Of a DNA stretch of 64,000 nt, positions 16,840-26,009 are shown in pieces. The notes under the pieces were generated by a model, which was not told the DNA's origin, did not search any database, and worked only from the letters and a program-made list of their open reading frames with translations. Position 1 is the stretch's first letter. Each line of letters opens with the position of its first letter. The position numbers were made by a program, and so were the translations under genes. Location of the stretch: positions 496,001 to 560,000 of the forward strand of contig CAWGGX010000010.1 of the NCBI GenBank assembly GCA_963822215.1. Direction: 5' to 3'. This stretch comes from Roseiarcus sp963822215. Its GTDB lineage: Bacteria; Pseudomonadota; Alphaproteobacteria; Rhizobiales; Beijerinckiaceae.

Positions 16840-17589
16840 GGCCGGATCTCTTGCTTTCCGTAAAGCGAAGTGAACCATTTCCGGAAGTCGCGAGAAACTT
16901 CGAGATGACGCAACCTAACGGTTGTTCCAGTTCTTTCTGAGATAAATTGCCCATCATCATCCCTGCGCGAAGGTGATGCTCAAGGCCCGTCAGAGGACCA
17001 TTCCCCTACGGCCTAATGCTTCTGCCTCAAGCCTCCGCTGATAGTGAAGGTGCCTGCTCATCATCCCCGATACCCGAGCCGTACCCCGAGCAACTCCTTC
17101 AGCCGCCCGTGCACACGAGGTTGGGCATGGCGGAGGGGCATGGTGGAGGGGCATGGTGGAGGCGCATGGTGAGGTATGCAGTCCGTTCGCGAGGCGCAGG
17201 GGATGGCTCAAGGCGAGGCATTGGGTAGGGGCAGACCAGCGAGGTGCGAAGGGTCCGAGCTGGTAGGTGTTGGCTGTAGGTGTGGCTCTCAGGGCGGACA
17301 CAACGCCGACACCAGAAGGCATGCCACGCGAGCCTCACATCCTGTGTTGCCAAGGCTTCTTCCGGGTGTCAGGGATGATGAGTGGGCTTAGCCTTGATCA
17401 GCCTGTTTCCGGGGGGTGCCTAAGGGCCGTGACGCTGAGGGTGAGAGATGATGTGAGGTGATCTCCCCATCATCGTCTTCCCCTTGAGGGCTGCTTCCGG
17501 CACTTCAAAGAAGTCCTCACCGGTCGCCAAATTCGCCGTGCCCCATTTCAGGACGTTGTTGGTGAGCGTGTAAGGCACGACGAGTCGAC
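16840..17589. other. Gene-poor stretch right of IS copy 1
   Basis: No frame gives a recognisable protein. Composition is visibly less GC-rich than the neighbouring genes, with several CATCATC/GATGATG runs and a 13-base tandem repeat (17125-17174). It is probably a degraded or foreign segment brought next to the IS by a rearrangement. Confidence 0.5.
17125..17174. repeat. 13-bp tandem repeat
   Basis: Unit GCATGGTGGAGGG repeated at 17125, 17138 and 17151 and partly at 17164, with one or two changes. It lies in the gene-poor stretch; no function is evident. Confidence 0.7.
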
Positions 17590-17865
17590 GGGAAATTCGC
17601 GGAGACTGACGCGCGTTCGACCTCGATCGCCGGATTCCCGCTGCTCACGCCGATCATCGACATCCACACCATTGGCGCGGCGGGGCGTTCTACGTCGGTC
17701 CGCGCAGCGCGGGCGCTGTTCCGGGACCGGCCGCCTACGGGCGAGGCGGCGATGAGCCGACCGTGACCGACGCCAATCGAGGCGGATATCGTTCTCGGCT
17801 GCCATGTCCTCGCCGATGCGGCGGAAGCGACCGCCCGCGAAGCCGCGTCAGCCCGGCGCGCGTAG
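17590..17865 (+). pseudogene. Hydantoinase/oxoprolinase (HyuA-type) remnant
   Basis: Pieces of the HyuA ATPase-fold signature appear in changing frames: AGFPLLTPIIDIHTIGA in one, FYVGPRSAGA followed by GPAAYGRGGDEPTVTDAN in the next, and IEADIVLG in a third. In intact proteins these are contiguous (the DVHTIGAGGGS and DPGPACYGRGG-type motifs). Multiple indels and no start or end remain, so it is a decayed fragment of a gene for N-methylhydantoin or 5-oxoproline hydrolysis. Confidence 0.7.
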
Positions 17866-17960
17866 AGCAAGATGAGGTTTGGACGATCCCGGTGGCGTTC
17901 CCGTCCGACCGCTCGCCTGGGCCACTTTCACGTGCGGGAGAAGGGAATGCCGGCGACGCC

Positions 17961-18211
17961 TTGCAACCCGGCCGCGCCCGGTTCGGCGCCTCGTTTTCGC
18001 CCGCCTGATAATTCCCTGATCCGCTCCGAAAGCGCCTGTTCGTTGCCTGTTCCGGTCGCCGGATATTCCCTGTTCCGCGCCTGCGCCGGCCCACAACCGG
18101 TGCGTTGTATAGCCAGCAACATCATGACATTGCATGGTTTTCCGGAACGAGCGCTGACTGCGGGGCAAAAAAATTCCCTGCTAGCAGGGAAACCGGATCG
18201 GCGGCGGCGGA
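17961..18211. repeat. Dispersed 250-bp repeat, copy 1
   Basis: About 250 bases that recur at 60199-60450 with many scattered differences but no large gaps. It contains several copies of the ATTCCCTGxTCCG motif and ends with the perfect palindrome TTCCCTGCTAGCAGGGAA (18174-18191) next to a run of seven A's, i.e. a terminator-like hairpin for minus-strand transcripts. Not protein-coding on either strand as far as I can see. Confidence 0.8.
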
Positions 18212-18377
18212 CTGGGAACTTCTCGTTCCGCGTTCGCCAGAACCGCCATAGCGGCGTCGACGCCACCGCTCGCGGCGGGGACGCCGGCAAGTTTCAGACC
18301 CATCTCGACGCCGGAGAGCGCGCCGCCGTTGGCCCATGCCTTGCGAACAAAGCGCGAAACGTGGTTGCCTTCCGCGC

Positions 18378-20451
18378 ATGTCGCTCGCTCTGATTCGCGC
18401 TCATCCCGCCCTCGACCTCAACCTCGAGCAGCAACTCGCGGTCGAGCATGCCATCGGCTCTGCCGACGGGTTCCCGCCTCTGCTGGTCATCGCCGGCGCG
18501 GGCTCCGGCAAGACGGCGATGCTCGCTCACCGGGTTGCGGCGCTCGTCCTCGCGGGCGCCGATCCGAAGCGGATCATGCTGGCGACCTTCTCGCGCCGCG
18601 CCGCGGCGGAGCTTCTTCGTCGAGTTCGAGCGGTTGCTCGCCCGAAAACTTCCGCCCGAGGCCGCCGCCGCCGCCACGCCCGAATATGCTGGAACGTTCC
18701 ACGCCATCGGCGCGCGGCTGTTGCGCGAATACGCGCCGCGGGTCGGGCTCGATCCCCAATTCACCATCCATGATCGCGAGGACTCGGCGGACCTGATGAA
18801 CTGGGCGCGTCACGAGGCGGGCTTGAGCGAGACGAAGGAGCGCTTTCCGACCAAGGCGACCTGCCTTTCCATCTATTCGCGCGTGGTCAACGCTCGGGCC
18901 GACCTGGGCGCGACAATCGGGAAATGGTTTCCCTGGGTCGCCGCGCACGAGGCGGCGCTGCGCGCATTGTTCGCCGCTTATGTCGAGGCCAAGCAGCGCC
19001 AGAACGTGCTCGATTACGACGACCTGTTGCTCTGGTTTGCGCAGATGCTGGCGGAGCCCGCCCTCTCCGTCGAGATCGCCGACCGGTTCGACCACTTGCT
19101 GGTCGACGAATACCAGGACACCAACGCGCTGCAAGCCGAGATCGTGCTGGCGCTGCGCCCGCGCGGGCAGGGGTTGACCGTTGTCGGCGATGACGCCCAA
19201 TCGATCTATTCCTTCCGGGCCGCGACGGTGCGCAACATCCTCGACTTCCCGGGACATTTCGACCCGCCGGCCCGGGTCGTCACGCTCGAGCGCAACTATC
19301 GTTCGACGCAGGCAATTCTTTCCGCCGCCAATGCGGTGATCGCGCTCGCGCCCGAACGTTTCGCCAAGGAGCTCTGGACGGACCGGAAGGAGGGCGCGGC
19401 TCCGGCGCTCGTCACCGTGGCCGAGGAGGCCGACCAGGCGCGCTATGTGGCGACCGCCGTCCTCGCCAACCGAGAAACGGGCGCGGCGCTGAAATCGCAG
19501 GCGGTGCTGTTCCGCGCGTCGCATCACAGCGCCGCGCTCGAACTGGAGCTGACGCGCCGCAACATCCCGTTCGTGAAGTTCGGCGGCTTGAAGTTCTTGG
19601 ACGCCGCCCATGTGAAGGACGCGCTGGCGCTGATGCGGTTCGCCGAGAACCCTCGCGACCGGGTGGCGGGATTCCGCATCGCGCAACTCCTGCCAGGAGT
19701 GGGGCCCAAGATCGCCGAGACGATCGTGGCCGCGGCAGCCGAGGACGACGGGTTTGAGGCGATGGCGGCGCTGACCCTGCCGACCCGCGCACGCCCCGGC
19801 TTTTCCGAGTTTGCTGGTCTCATGCGGCGCTTGGCCACGCGCGCGGCGTCCTGGCCGAGCGAACTTGCCGACGCCGTCGCCTGGCTTAGCCCCCAGATCG
19901 AGACGCGCTACGACGACGCCGCGGCGCGGATCGGCGACCTGGAGGCGCTGGAGCGGATTGCCGGCGGCTTCGCCTCGCGTGAGCGGTTCTTGAGCGAACT
20001 GACCCTCGACCCGCCGGACGCAACGAGCGACGAGGCCGGGCCGCCCCTGCGCGACGAGGACTATCTGATCCTCTCGACCATCCATTCGGCCAAGGGTCAG
20101 GAATGGCGGTCGGTGTTTGTGCTGAACTGCGTCGACGGCTGCATCCCGTCCGATCTCGCCACCGGCTCCTCGGAGGAGATCGAGGAGGAGCGCCGGCTTC
20201 TCTATGTCGCGATGACCCGGGCGAAGGAAGAACTGACCCTGGTCGTGCCGCAACGTTTCTACGTTCACGGCCAACCGAAGACCGGCGACCGCAGCGTGTT
20301 CGCGGCGCGCACCCGCTTCATCCCCCCGCCGCTGCTCAAGCACTTCGATCGCCAGACCTGGCCGGCCACGTCGACGGCTCCGCCCCCGCGCCTCCCCGCC
20401 GAAGGCCCGCGGGTGGACCTGGCGGCGCGCATGCGGGCGATGTGGCGGTGA
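18378..20451 (+). pseudogene. UvrD/PcrA-type superfamily 1 DNA helicase, frameshifted near 18630
   Basis: The ATG at 18378 starts a frame with the Q-motif-like NLEQQLAVEH and Walker A GAGSGKT, then FSRRAAAELLRRV. From about base 18630 coding moves to the +1 frame: VEFERLLARKL, the Walker B motif VDEYQDTN, motif III GDDAQSIYSFR, motif IV ERNYRSTQ, motif V STIHSAKGQEW and motif VI LLYVAMTRAKEEL, ending at 20451. One extra base near GAGTTCGAG would explain it. A repaired protein would have about 690 residues. All helicase motifs remain, so this is either a recent mutation or a sequence error. Confidence 0.85.
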
Positions 20452-20657
20452 GACGTGTCCTTGACCGATGATCGGCGCCTTCTGGGGCCGCCGCCTCGGG
20501 CAATCCGGCGCACGAATCCAAGCGAATTGTACGATATAGTGATGTCTTGTGTGTAAATTGACATTGATAAGATGATGGATAGACGTTGAAACTGTCGGCA
20601 AAGGCGTTCATTCTGGGCTGGGGCGGGACCGACGCGCTGCATGCAGGGAGGATCGGA

Positions 20658-20996
20658 ATGACGGACACGCCCCCAGTTCACGAGCGCGACGCCGCCTTTG
20701 CCGAAACGCCGACGGCCGGTCCGCACGCCCCATGGCGGGTCGCCAGCGTCAAGGCGTTGAAAGGCTATCGTTTGTGGGTCCGCTTTCGCGACGGCCTCGA
20801 GGGGATCGTCGAAATGGGCGGCCTGATCGCTTCCCCGCGGGCGGGTCTGTTCGCGGCCCTCGCCGACACCGACGTGTTCGATCAGGCCAGCGTTCATCTG
20901 GGCGCCGTCACCTGGCCCGACGATCTCGACATCGCGCCGCACGCGATCCACAGGGCGATCAAGTCGAGCGCGTCGGGCGTTTGCGCGTTGGCCTGA
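20658..20996 (+). CDS. DUF2442-type small protein
   Basis: 112 residues from the ATG at 20658, chosen because AGGAGGATCGGA lies directly before it. The core RVASVKALKGYRLWVRFRDGLEGIVEM, followed by VHLGAVTWPDDLDIAPHAIH, is the pattern of the DUF2442 family, small beta-rich proteins often found near toxin-antitoxin genes. No DUF4160-type partner is adjacent. Upstream is an AT-rich stretch with a TTGACA element near 20557 that could be its promoter. Confidence 0.75.
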   Translation: MTDTPPVHERDAAFAETPTAGPHAPWRVASVKALKGYRLWVRFRDGLEGIVEMGGLIASPRAGLFAALADTDVFDQASVHLGAVTWPDDLDIAPHAIHRAIKSSASGVCALA

Positions 20997-21084
20997 CGCC
21001 GCGCTTCGGGCGCGGCGCGCGGGAGCGGCGCCGGCCGCCGCCTCGGGATCAACCGATCTGAAGACTTGGCGCCTGCAAAAGCTA

Positions 21085-21379
21085 GGCGCGCGGCCTGCGC
21101 CTCCGCCGTGGCGGCCGCCTCGTGCTGATGGGCAGCATGACGGTCGATCTGCCGATCCCTTACACCCAGGCGATGCTCAACGACTGGGAGATTCTCGGCC
21201 AGTTCATGTACTCGGCCGACGCTTACCGGCGGCTGCTCGATCTCGTTCGCGCCGGTCTTCTGGACCTGCGGGCGGTCAAGCCGCGCGTCTTTCCGCCCGC
21301 GGCGCTCCCGGAGGCGCTGGATGCAGCCGCCGTAGCGGGCAGTCTCGAGGTCGTCGTCGTCAGAACGTCGAGACAATGA
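21085..21379 (+). pseudogene. C-terminal fragment of a zinc-type alcohol dehydrogenase (MDR family)
   Basis: The frame begins after an in-frame TAG and reads LRRGGRLVLMGSM, then the tail DWEILGQFMYSADAYRRLL and LPEALDAAA, which match the last 90 or so residues of medium-chain dehydrogenases. The catalytic zinc site and most of the Rossmann fold are missing, so it is a remnant. It overlaps the 3' end of the beta-lactamase gene on the other strand. Confidence 0.7.
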
Positions 21380-22243
21380 TCTCCGCCACGTGCCTGTGCA
21401 CGGCGTTGCGCGCGTCCATCGCTTCCGGTCCCTCGGAGTAGTAGACCGCTGCGAGCAGGGGCGCCCGGTTTGGCGGACGAAGAATGGCGATCGTGTTGAC
21501 TGTGCCATGGTCGCCGCTGCCGGTCTTGTCGCCGATTCCCCAACTCGGCGGGAGGCCGGCGCGCAGCCGATTGTCGCCGACCTTGTCGGCGACCAGCCAG
21601 GATTCGAGCTGCTTCCTCGAGTTCCTCCAACAGGACGCCGCCGAGCAGTACCGCTTGCAGGTCGCGCGCCATGGCGAGCGGACTCGTTGTGTCGCGGGTG
21701 TCCGCCGGAACAGCGGTGTTCAGGGTCGGCTCGTCGCGGTCGAGGCGGGTCACGGAATCGCCGAGCGAGCGGGCGAACGCGGTGAAGCCGGCGGGGCCGC
21801 CGATCGCGTTCAGGATCAGATTGGCGGCGGTATTGTCGCTCCAGACGATCGCTGCGGCGCAGAGCTCGCCGAGCGTCATGCCCCCCCGACGCGAGATGCG
21901 CTTTCGTCACCGGCGCATAGTCGAGCAGGTCCGTCTGACTGTAGGGGATGAATCGCTTCCGCGTCTCCGCGCCCGCGTCGACCCGTTTCAGCACCGCCGC
22001 CGCGGCGAGACACTTGAACGTGCTGCACATCGGAAAGCGCTCGTCCGCGCGATGAAGGAGCTCAGCGGAGCTTCCCGAGTCGATGACGGCGACGCCAAGC
22101 CGGCCGCCGGCGCTCCTTTCCAGGGCGGCGATCCGGTCGCCTGGCATGGCCGCGTAAGCCTCACCCGCTGCCACGGTGGCAAGACCTAGAATGAAGGCGC
22201 GGCGGCTCGCCAGCCGGCCGCAATTCGGTGGCGCGTCTGTCAT
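21360..22243 (-). pseudogene. Class A beta-lactamase with two frameshifts
   Basis: The first frame holds a twin-arginine-type signal (SRRAFILGLA near residues 13-22) and the serine active site PMC-STFK. Near 21882-21888 a run of seven G's on the coding strand shifts the frame, which continues with the SDN loop (VWSDNTAANLI) and the omega-loop DRDEPTLN. A second shift near 21620 leads to DKTGSGDHG and the C-terminal helix, ending with TGA at 21360. All four catalytic motifs are present once both shifts are corrected, so the enzyme would be complete apart from these indels. Confidence 0.82.
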
Positions 22244-22478
22244 GGCCTACTCATGCCTGACGATTCCGGTCAGACGTGGACGTCACCGTCAAGCTCATCC
22301 TGAGAATATCAGGCGAAAAAAAGATCCGGCCGCGGGCGTTTGCAAAACGCGGCCTTGAGCGCCGGAAGTTTGTCGTCCGCCCATTGAATAAGGATTCTTG
22401 CTCGCGTGTTTTGCCTTCAATCGGGGCGCCAGTTGGCGTGCCGACGCAATGGATTTCCCTGTCGACACGGAGGACACT

Positions 22479-23645
22479 ATGCAACAGCTGACCTGCTTGA
22501 CGTCGGCTTTCCTCGATCGAAACCGTGGCGCGAGTCGTCGTCCGGGAAACGCCGCGCGGCGGATCGCAATGCGCGGGCCGACGCGCGCCTCCGCCGTCGC
22601 AGTCCTCGCGGCCGGCCTCGCAGCCTTCGCGCCTGTCGGGGCCAAGGCTCTTGTCTTCCAAACAATCAATGACCCCGCGCAGCCTCCGTTCAACGGGGTC
22701 ACCTTCACCAATCTGATGGGGATCAACAGCAGCGACTTGATCGCCGGGTTCTACGGCAGCGGCCAAGCCGGAGATCCCAACACGGGCTTTCTGCTCACTT
22801 TGCCCAACACGTTCACCCCGGACAACTTTCACTTTCCCGCGATGCCCAACTTTGCGCAGACCCAAATCACCGCGCTGAACGACATCGGCACACGGACGGG
22901 GTACACGTATCCGACAAACTTGGGAGTGCCCTTCGATTTCCAGTTCGGCTTCTACGAGAAGGGCGGCGTGTTCACCATGGTCAACAACCCCAAGACCCCC
23001 GACTGCAGTGTCTCGGGCGACTGCGACCCCGGCGTGATAACCGAAAACCAGTTGATCGGCGTGAACAACGAGGATCTCGCGGTCGGCTTCTATAACGACA
23101 GGCACGGAAACAGCCACGGCTACACCTACGACATCGCGACGAAGACATTCTCGGCCGACATCAACGATCCGAGCGCGGTCAGCACGGTGGCGGCCGCGAT
23201 CAACAATTCCGACGAGATCGCCGGCTTCTACACGGACGCCATGGGCGTTACGCACGGATTCCTGGACAACGGCGGCGTGTTTTCGACCGTGAACGCGCCG
23301 GGCGCCTCGGAAACGCAGTTGCTCGGACTGAACGATCACGGCCTTGCGGTGGGGTTCGACGTCGTCAATGGCGTCATGAACGGCATCCTCTTCAACAGCA
23401 ACCTCGACGTTTTCACAAACATCAACCCTCCAGGATCGATGGGAACGACGCTCAACGGGCTCAACGACCTGAACCAGCTCGTCGGATTTTACGTCGACGA
23501 TGCGGGCAATACCGACGGCTTGCTCGTGACTGGCGTCCCGGAAGCGCCGACATGGGCGATGATGCTCATGGGATTTGTCGTTCTCGGCACCGCCCTGACG
23601 TTTGAACGGTCGCGCAGCCGAGCCCCTCTTATGGCAGGTTCGTGA
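22479..23645 (+). CDS. PEP-CTERM exported protein with repeated beta-propeller-like motifs
   Basis: 388 residues from the ATG at 22479, which follows GGAGG by five bases. A long N-terminal signal (hydrophobic core ASAVAVLAAGLAAFAPVGAKA, residues 37-57) leads to five or six repeats with the pattern LNDxGxxVGFYxDxxGxxHGF, typical of extracellular HAF-repeat propellers. The C-terminus PEAPTWAMMLMGFVVLG followed by basic residues is the PEPxxWA-CTERM variant, cut by an exosortase before surface delivery. No exosortase gene is in the window. It stands alone between convergent denD and the beta-lactamase remnant. Confidence 0.85.
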   Translation: MQQLTCLTSAFLDRNRGASRRPGNAARRIAMRGPTRASAVAVLAAGLAAFAPVGAKALVFQTINDPAQPPFNGVTFTNLMGINSSDLIAGFYGSGQAGDPNTGFLLTLPNTFTPDNFHFPAMPNFAQTQITALNDIGTRTGYTYPTNLGVPFDFQFGFYEKGGVFTMVNNPKTPDCSVSGDCDPGVITENQLIGVNNEDLAVGFYNDRHGNSHGYTYDIATKTFSADINDPSAVSTVAAAINNSDEIAGFYTDAMGVTHGFLDNGGVFSTVNAPGASETQLLGLNDHGLAVGFDVVNGVMNGILFNSNLDVFTNINPPGSMGTTLNGLNDLNQLVGFYVDDAGNTDGLLVTGVPEAPTWAMMLMGFVVLGTALTFERSRSRAPLMAGS

Positions 23646-23684
23646 TCTAAACATGCCGCCGTTCGCGCCGGAAATGGCCGGAGG

Positions 23685-24668
23685 CTAAATCGTCCCGCCG
23701 AGTTCGTCCTCGATGTGGACGCGAACGATGTCGTCAAATGAGGTTTCGGCGCGAAAGCCGAGAGCAAGCGCTCGGCGGGCGTCGAAGTCGCGCGGCCAGC
23801 CGGAGACGATCCGCTCGATCGCCGGGTCGGGCTCGCGGCGGATGAGCGCCGTCGCCTTGCGGCCTGCGATCCGCTCGAGCGCGGCGATCTCATCGCCGAC
23901 GGTCGCCGAGCAGCCCGGCAACGTCAGGCTGCGGCGGGCGCCGAGCGCGGAAAGGTCCATTTCCGCGGCGTGCCGGAAGAATCCCACCGCCGAGCGCGGA
24001 CTGGCGTGCCAGTGGCGCACGTCCTCGCTGACCGGCAGCACGGCCTCTTGTCCGACGAGCGGCTCACGGATGATGCTGGAGAAGAAGCCCGATGCGGCCT
24101 TGTTCGGCTTGCCGGGCCTGACGCAGATTGTCGGCAGGCGAAGGCCGATCCCGTCGAAAAATTCGCGCCGCGAATAGTCGGACAGCAGCAGCTCGGCGAT
24201 CGCCTTCTGGGTCCCGTAGCTCGTCAGCGGCGTCGTGAAGAAATCGTCATCGATCTTTTCCGGGAAGGGGGCGCCGAAGACGGCAATCGAGGAAGCAAAT
24301 ATCAGGCGCGGCCGATACCCGGAGGCGACGTTCGCTGCGCGGATCGCGTCAAACAGGCCGCGCGTCGCATCGAGGTTGATGCGATAGCCTTTGTCGAAGT
24401 CGGCCTCGGCCTCGCCCGAGACCACGGCTGCGAGATGGAAGATCATGTCCGGGCGGCCGGCGATCATCGCTTCGGCCACCCCTGGCGCGGCGATGTCGGC
24501 TGCGCGGGCGACCGTTCGCTCCACGAGCTCCGCTGGCGTCCGCGGCTCGACCACGTCGATCAGGGTCAGCGCGTCGATAGGCGCCCCATTCGGGCCGCCG
24601 AGCCGCGCGAGGTTCTCCGTCAGCTTGCGGCCAATCATTCCTGCCGCGCCGGTCACCAAAACATGCAT
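23685..24668 (-). CDS. denD: D-erythronate dehydrogenase (NAD-dependent epimerase/dehydratase family)
   Basis: 327 residues from the ATG at 24668. Extended SDR fold with the NAD loop VTGAAGMIGRKL (residues 5-16), the catalytic YxxxK in SYGTQKAIAELL, and the DenD-typical segment RLPTICVRPGKPNKAASGFFSSIIREPLVG. DenD oxidises D-erythronate in four-carbon acid sugar catabolism, but its usual partners (DenT/OtnK, OtnC, OtnI) are absent here. Just upstream in the same direction are two binding-protein genes that could bring in the substrate (inference). Confidence 0.8.
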   Translation of the reverse strand: MHVLVTGAAGMIGRKLTENLARLGGPNGAPIDALTLIDVVEPRTPAELVERTVARAADIAAPGVAEAMIAGRPDMIFHLAAVVSGEAEADFDKGYRINLDATRGLFDAIRAANVASGYRPRLIFASSIAVFGAPFPEKIDDDFFTTPLTSYGTQKAIAELLLSDYSRREFFDGIGLRLPTICVRPGKPNKAASGFFSSIIREPLVGQEAVLPVSEDVRHWHASPRSAVGFFRHAAEMDLSALGARRSLTLPGCSATVGDEIAALERIAGRKATALIRREPDPAIERIVSGWPRDFDARRALALGFRAETSFDDIVRVHIEDELGGTI

Positions 24669-24744
24669 GGGGGCGCCCTCCACAAAATTCGCGCTGCGGC
24701 TCGAACGAGCCGCGGCGGATGCGTTCGACGAACGGGGGGCTGCT

Positions 24745-25854
24745 CTAGTAGGCGATTGCGGCGTACTTGCCGTCGCTCCATTTGTTGAGGTCGAAGCTCG
24801 GGTTTTTCATATCGCCCTTGGCGTCGAGTGCGATCGGGCCGAGCACCGTCTCGAAGGGTTCGCCGCTCTTGAGCGCCTTGGCGACCGCCTTAGGATCGTC
24901 GGAACCCGCCCTCTTGACGCCGTCGGCGATCGCCTGGACAACGCCGTAGCTGATCAGCGTGAAGCCTTCCGGGTTGACGCCCTGCGCCTTGAACTGTTCG
25001 AGCGCTTGGGCGGCGGCCGGCGAACGGCGCGGATCCGACGGGAAGGTGAACAGCGCCCCCTCGCCGGCGGGTCCCGAGATCTGCCAGAACTCCGAGGTCG
25101 CGAGCGCGTCAGCGCTCATTAACTGCGGCTTGTAGTTCTGGTCCGCCGCCTGGCGCAGGATGAGGCCCGCCTCCGGATGATAGCCGCCGAAATAGACGAA
25201 ATCCGCGCCGGCGCCTTTCAGCTTGGAGACGATGGCGCTGTAGTCCTTCTCGCCTGGATTGAGACCCTCGAACAGGACCTCGGTGACGCCGGCGGCGTTG
25301 AGCTTGTCCTTGACCACGGTCGCGAGACCTTTGCCGTAGGCGGACTTGTCATGCAGGATGGCGATCGTCTTGCCTTTGTAGTTCTCGGCGATCCACGGGG
25401 CGGCGAACGCGCCCTGCGCGTCGTGGCGCGGGTAGAGACGCAGCACGGTCGGAAAGCCCTTTTCCGTCAGTGTCGGGTTCGACGAGGCCGGGGTCATCAT
25501 CAGGACGTTGTTATCCGCATAGACCTCGGAGGCAGGGATCGACGACCCTGAGCAAGCGTGGCCATCGACGAACTTGATCTGCTGACCGACGATCAGGTTC
25601 GCCACCGTGACCGCCTGCTTCGGGTCGCAGGCGTCGTCCTCAACCACGATCTTGATCTTGCGACCAGCGATGCCGCCCGCGTCGTTGATTGCGGCGGCCG
25701 CGGCTTCCGCGCCCCGCTTCATCTGGTCGCCGATCGAGGCGAGCGGGCCGGTCATCGGTCCGGCGACGGCAATGGAGAGGTCGTCCGCGAGCCCCGGCGC
25801 GGCGAACCCCGACAGGGCGACGCCCGCCAGCGACACAATGAGAATGTTGCGCAT
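24745..25854 (-). CDS. Branched-chain-amino-acid-type substrate-binding protein (copy B2)
   Basis: 369 residues from the ATG at 25854, ten bases after AAGGAG. Signal peptide ends near GLA-DD at residue 24. The mature part has the LivJ-like opening (AVAGPMTGPLASIGDQMKRG) and the conserved DDACDPKQAV segment. Tandem duplicate of the gene at 26010-27119, with the same length and about three quarters or more identical by eye. Belongs to a different subgroup from copies A1/A2 at the window's left end. No permease genes are nearby. Confidence 0.88.
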   Translation of the reverse strand: MRNILIVSLAGVALSGFAAPGLADDLSIAVAGPMTGPLASIGDQMKRGAEAAAAAINDAGGIAGRKIKIVVEDDACDPKQAVTVANLIVGQQIKFVDGHACSGSSIPASEVYADNNVLMMTPASSNPTLTEKGFPTVLRLYPRHDAQGAFAAPWIAENYKGKTIAILHDKSAYGKGLATVVKDKLNAAGVTEVLFEGLNPGEKDYSAIVSKLKGAGADFVYFGGYHPEAGLILRQAADQNYKPQLMSADALATSEFWQISGPAGEGALFTFPSDPRRSPAAAQALEQFKAQGVNPEGFTLISYGVVQAIADGVKRAGSDDPKAVAKALKSGEPFETVLGPIALDAKGDMKNPSFDLNKWSDGKYAAIAY

Positions 25855-26009
25855 GAAAAGGCTTCTCCTTGGGAAGGGCGACCGTCTTGTTTGCCGCGGG
25901 GCGCGGCGGCGGCGGCTCCTTCGCCGCGCATGGCCTAACCGGCAAGTAAGGTCTATGCACCGCGGCATAGGAGCACACCAGCCGCGCCGATCGACCGAGA
26001 GCGACAGCT

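Noticed and set aside
18574..20601. 675-residue frame opposite the helicase
   Set aside because: Mirror image of the helicase coding strand, not like any protein.
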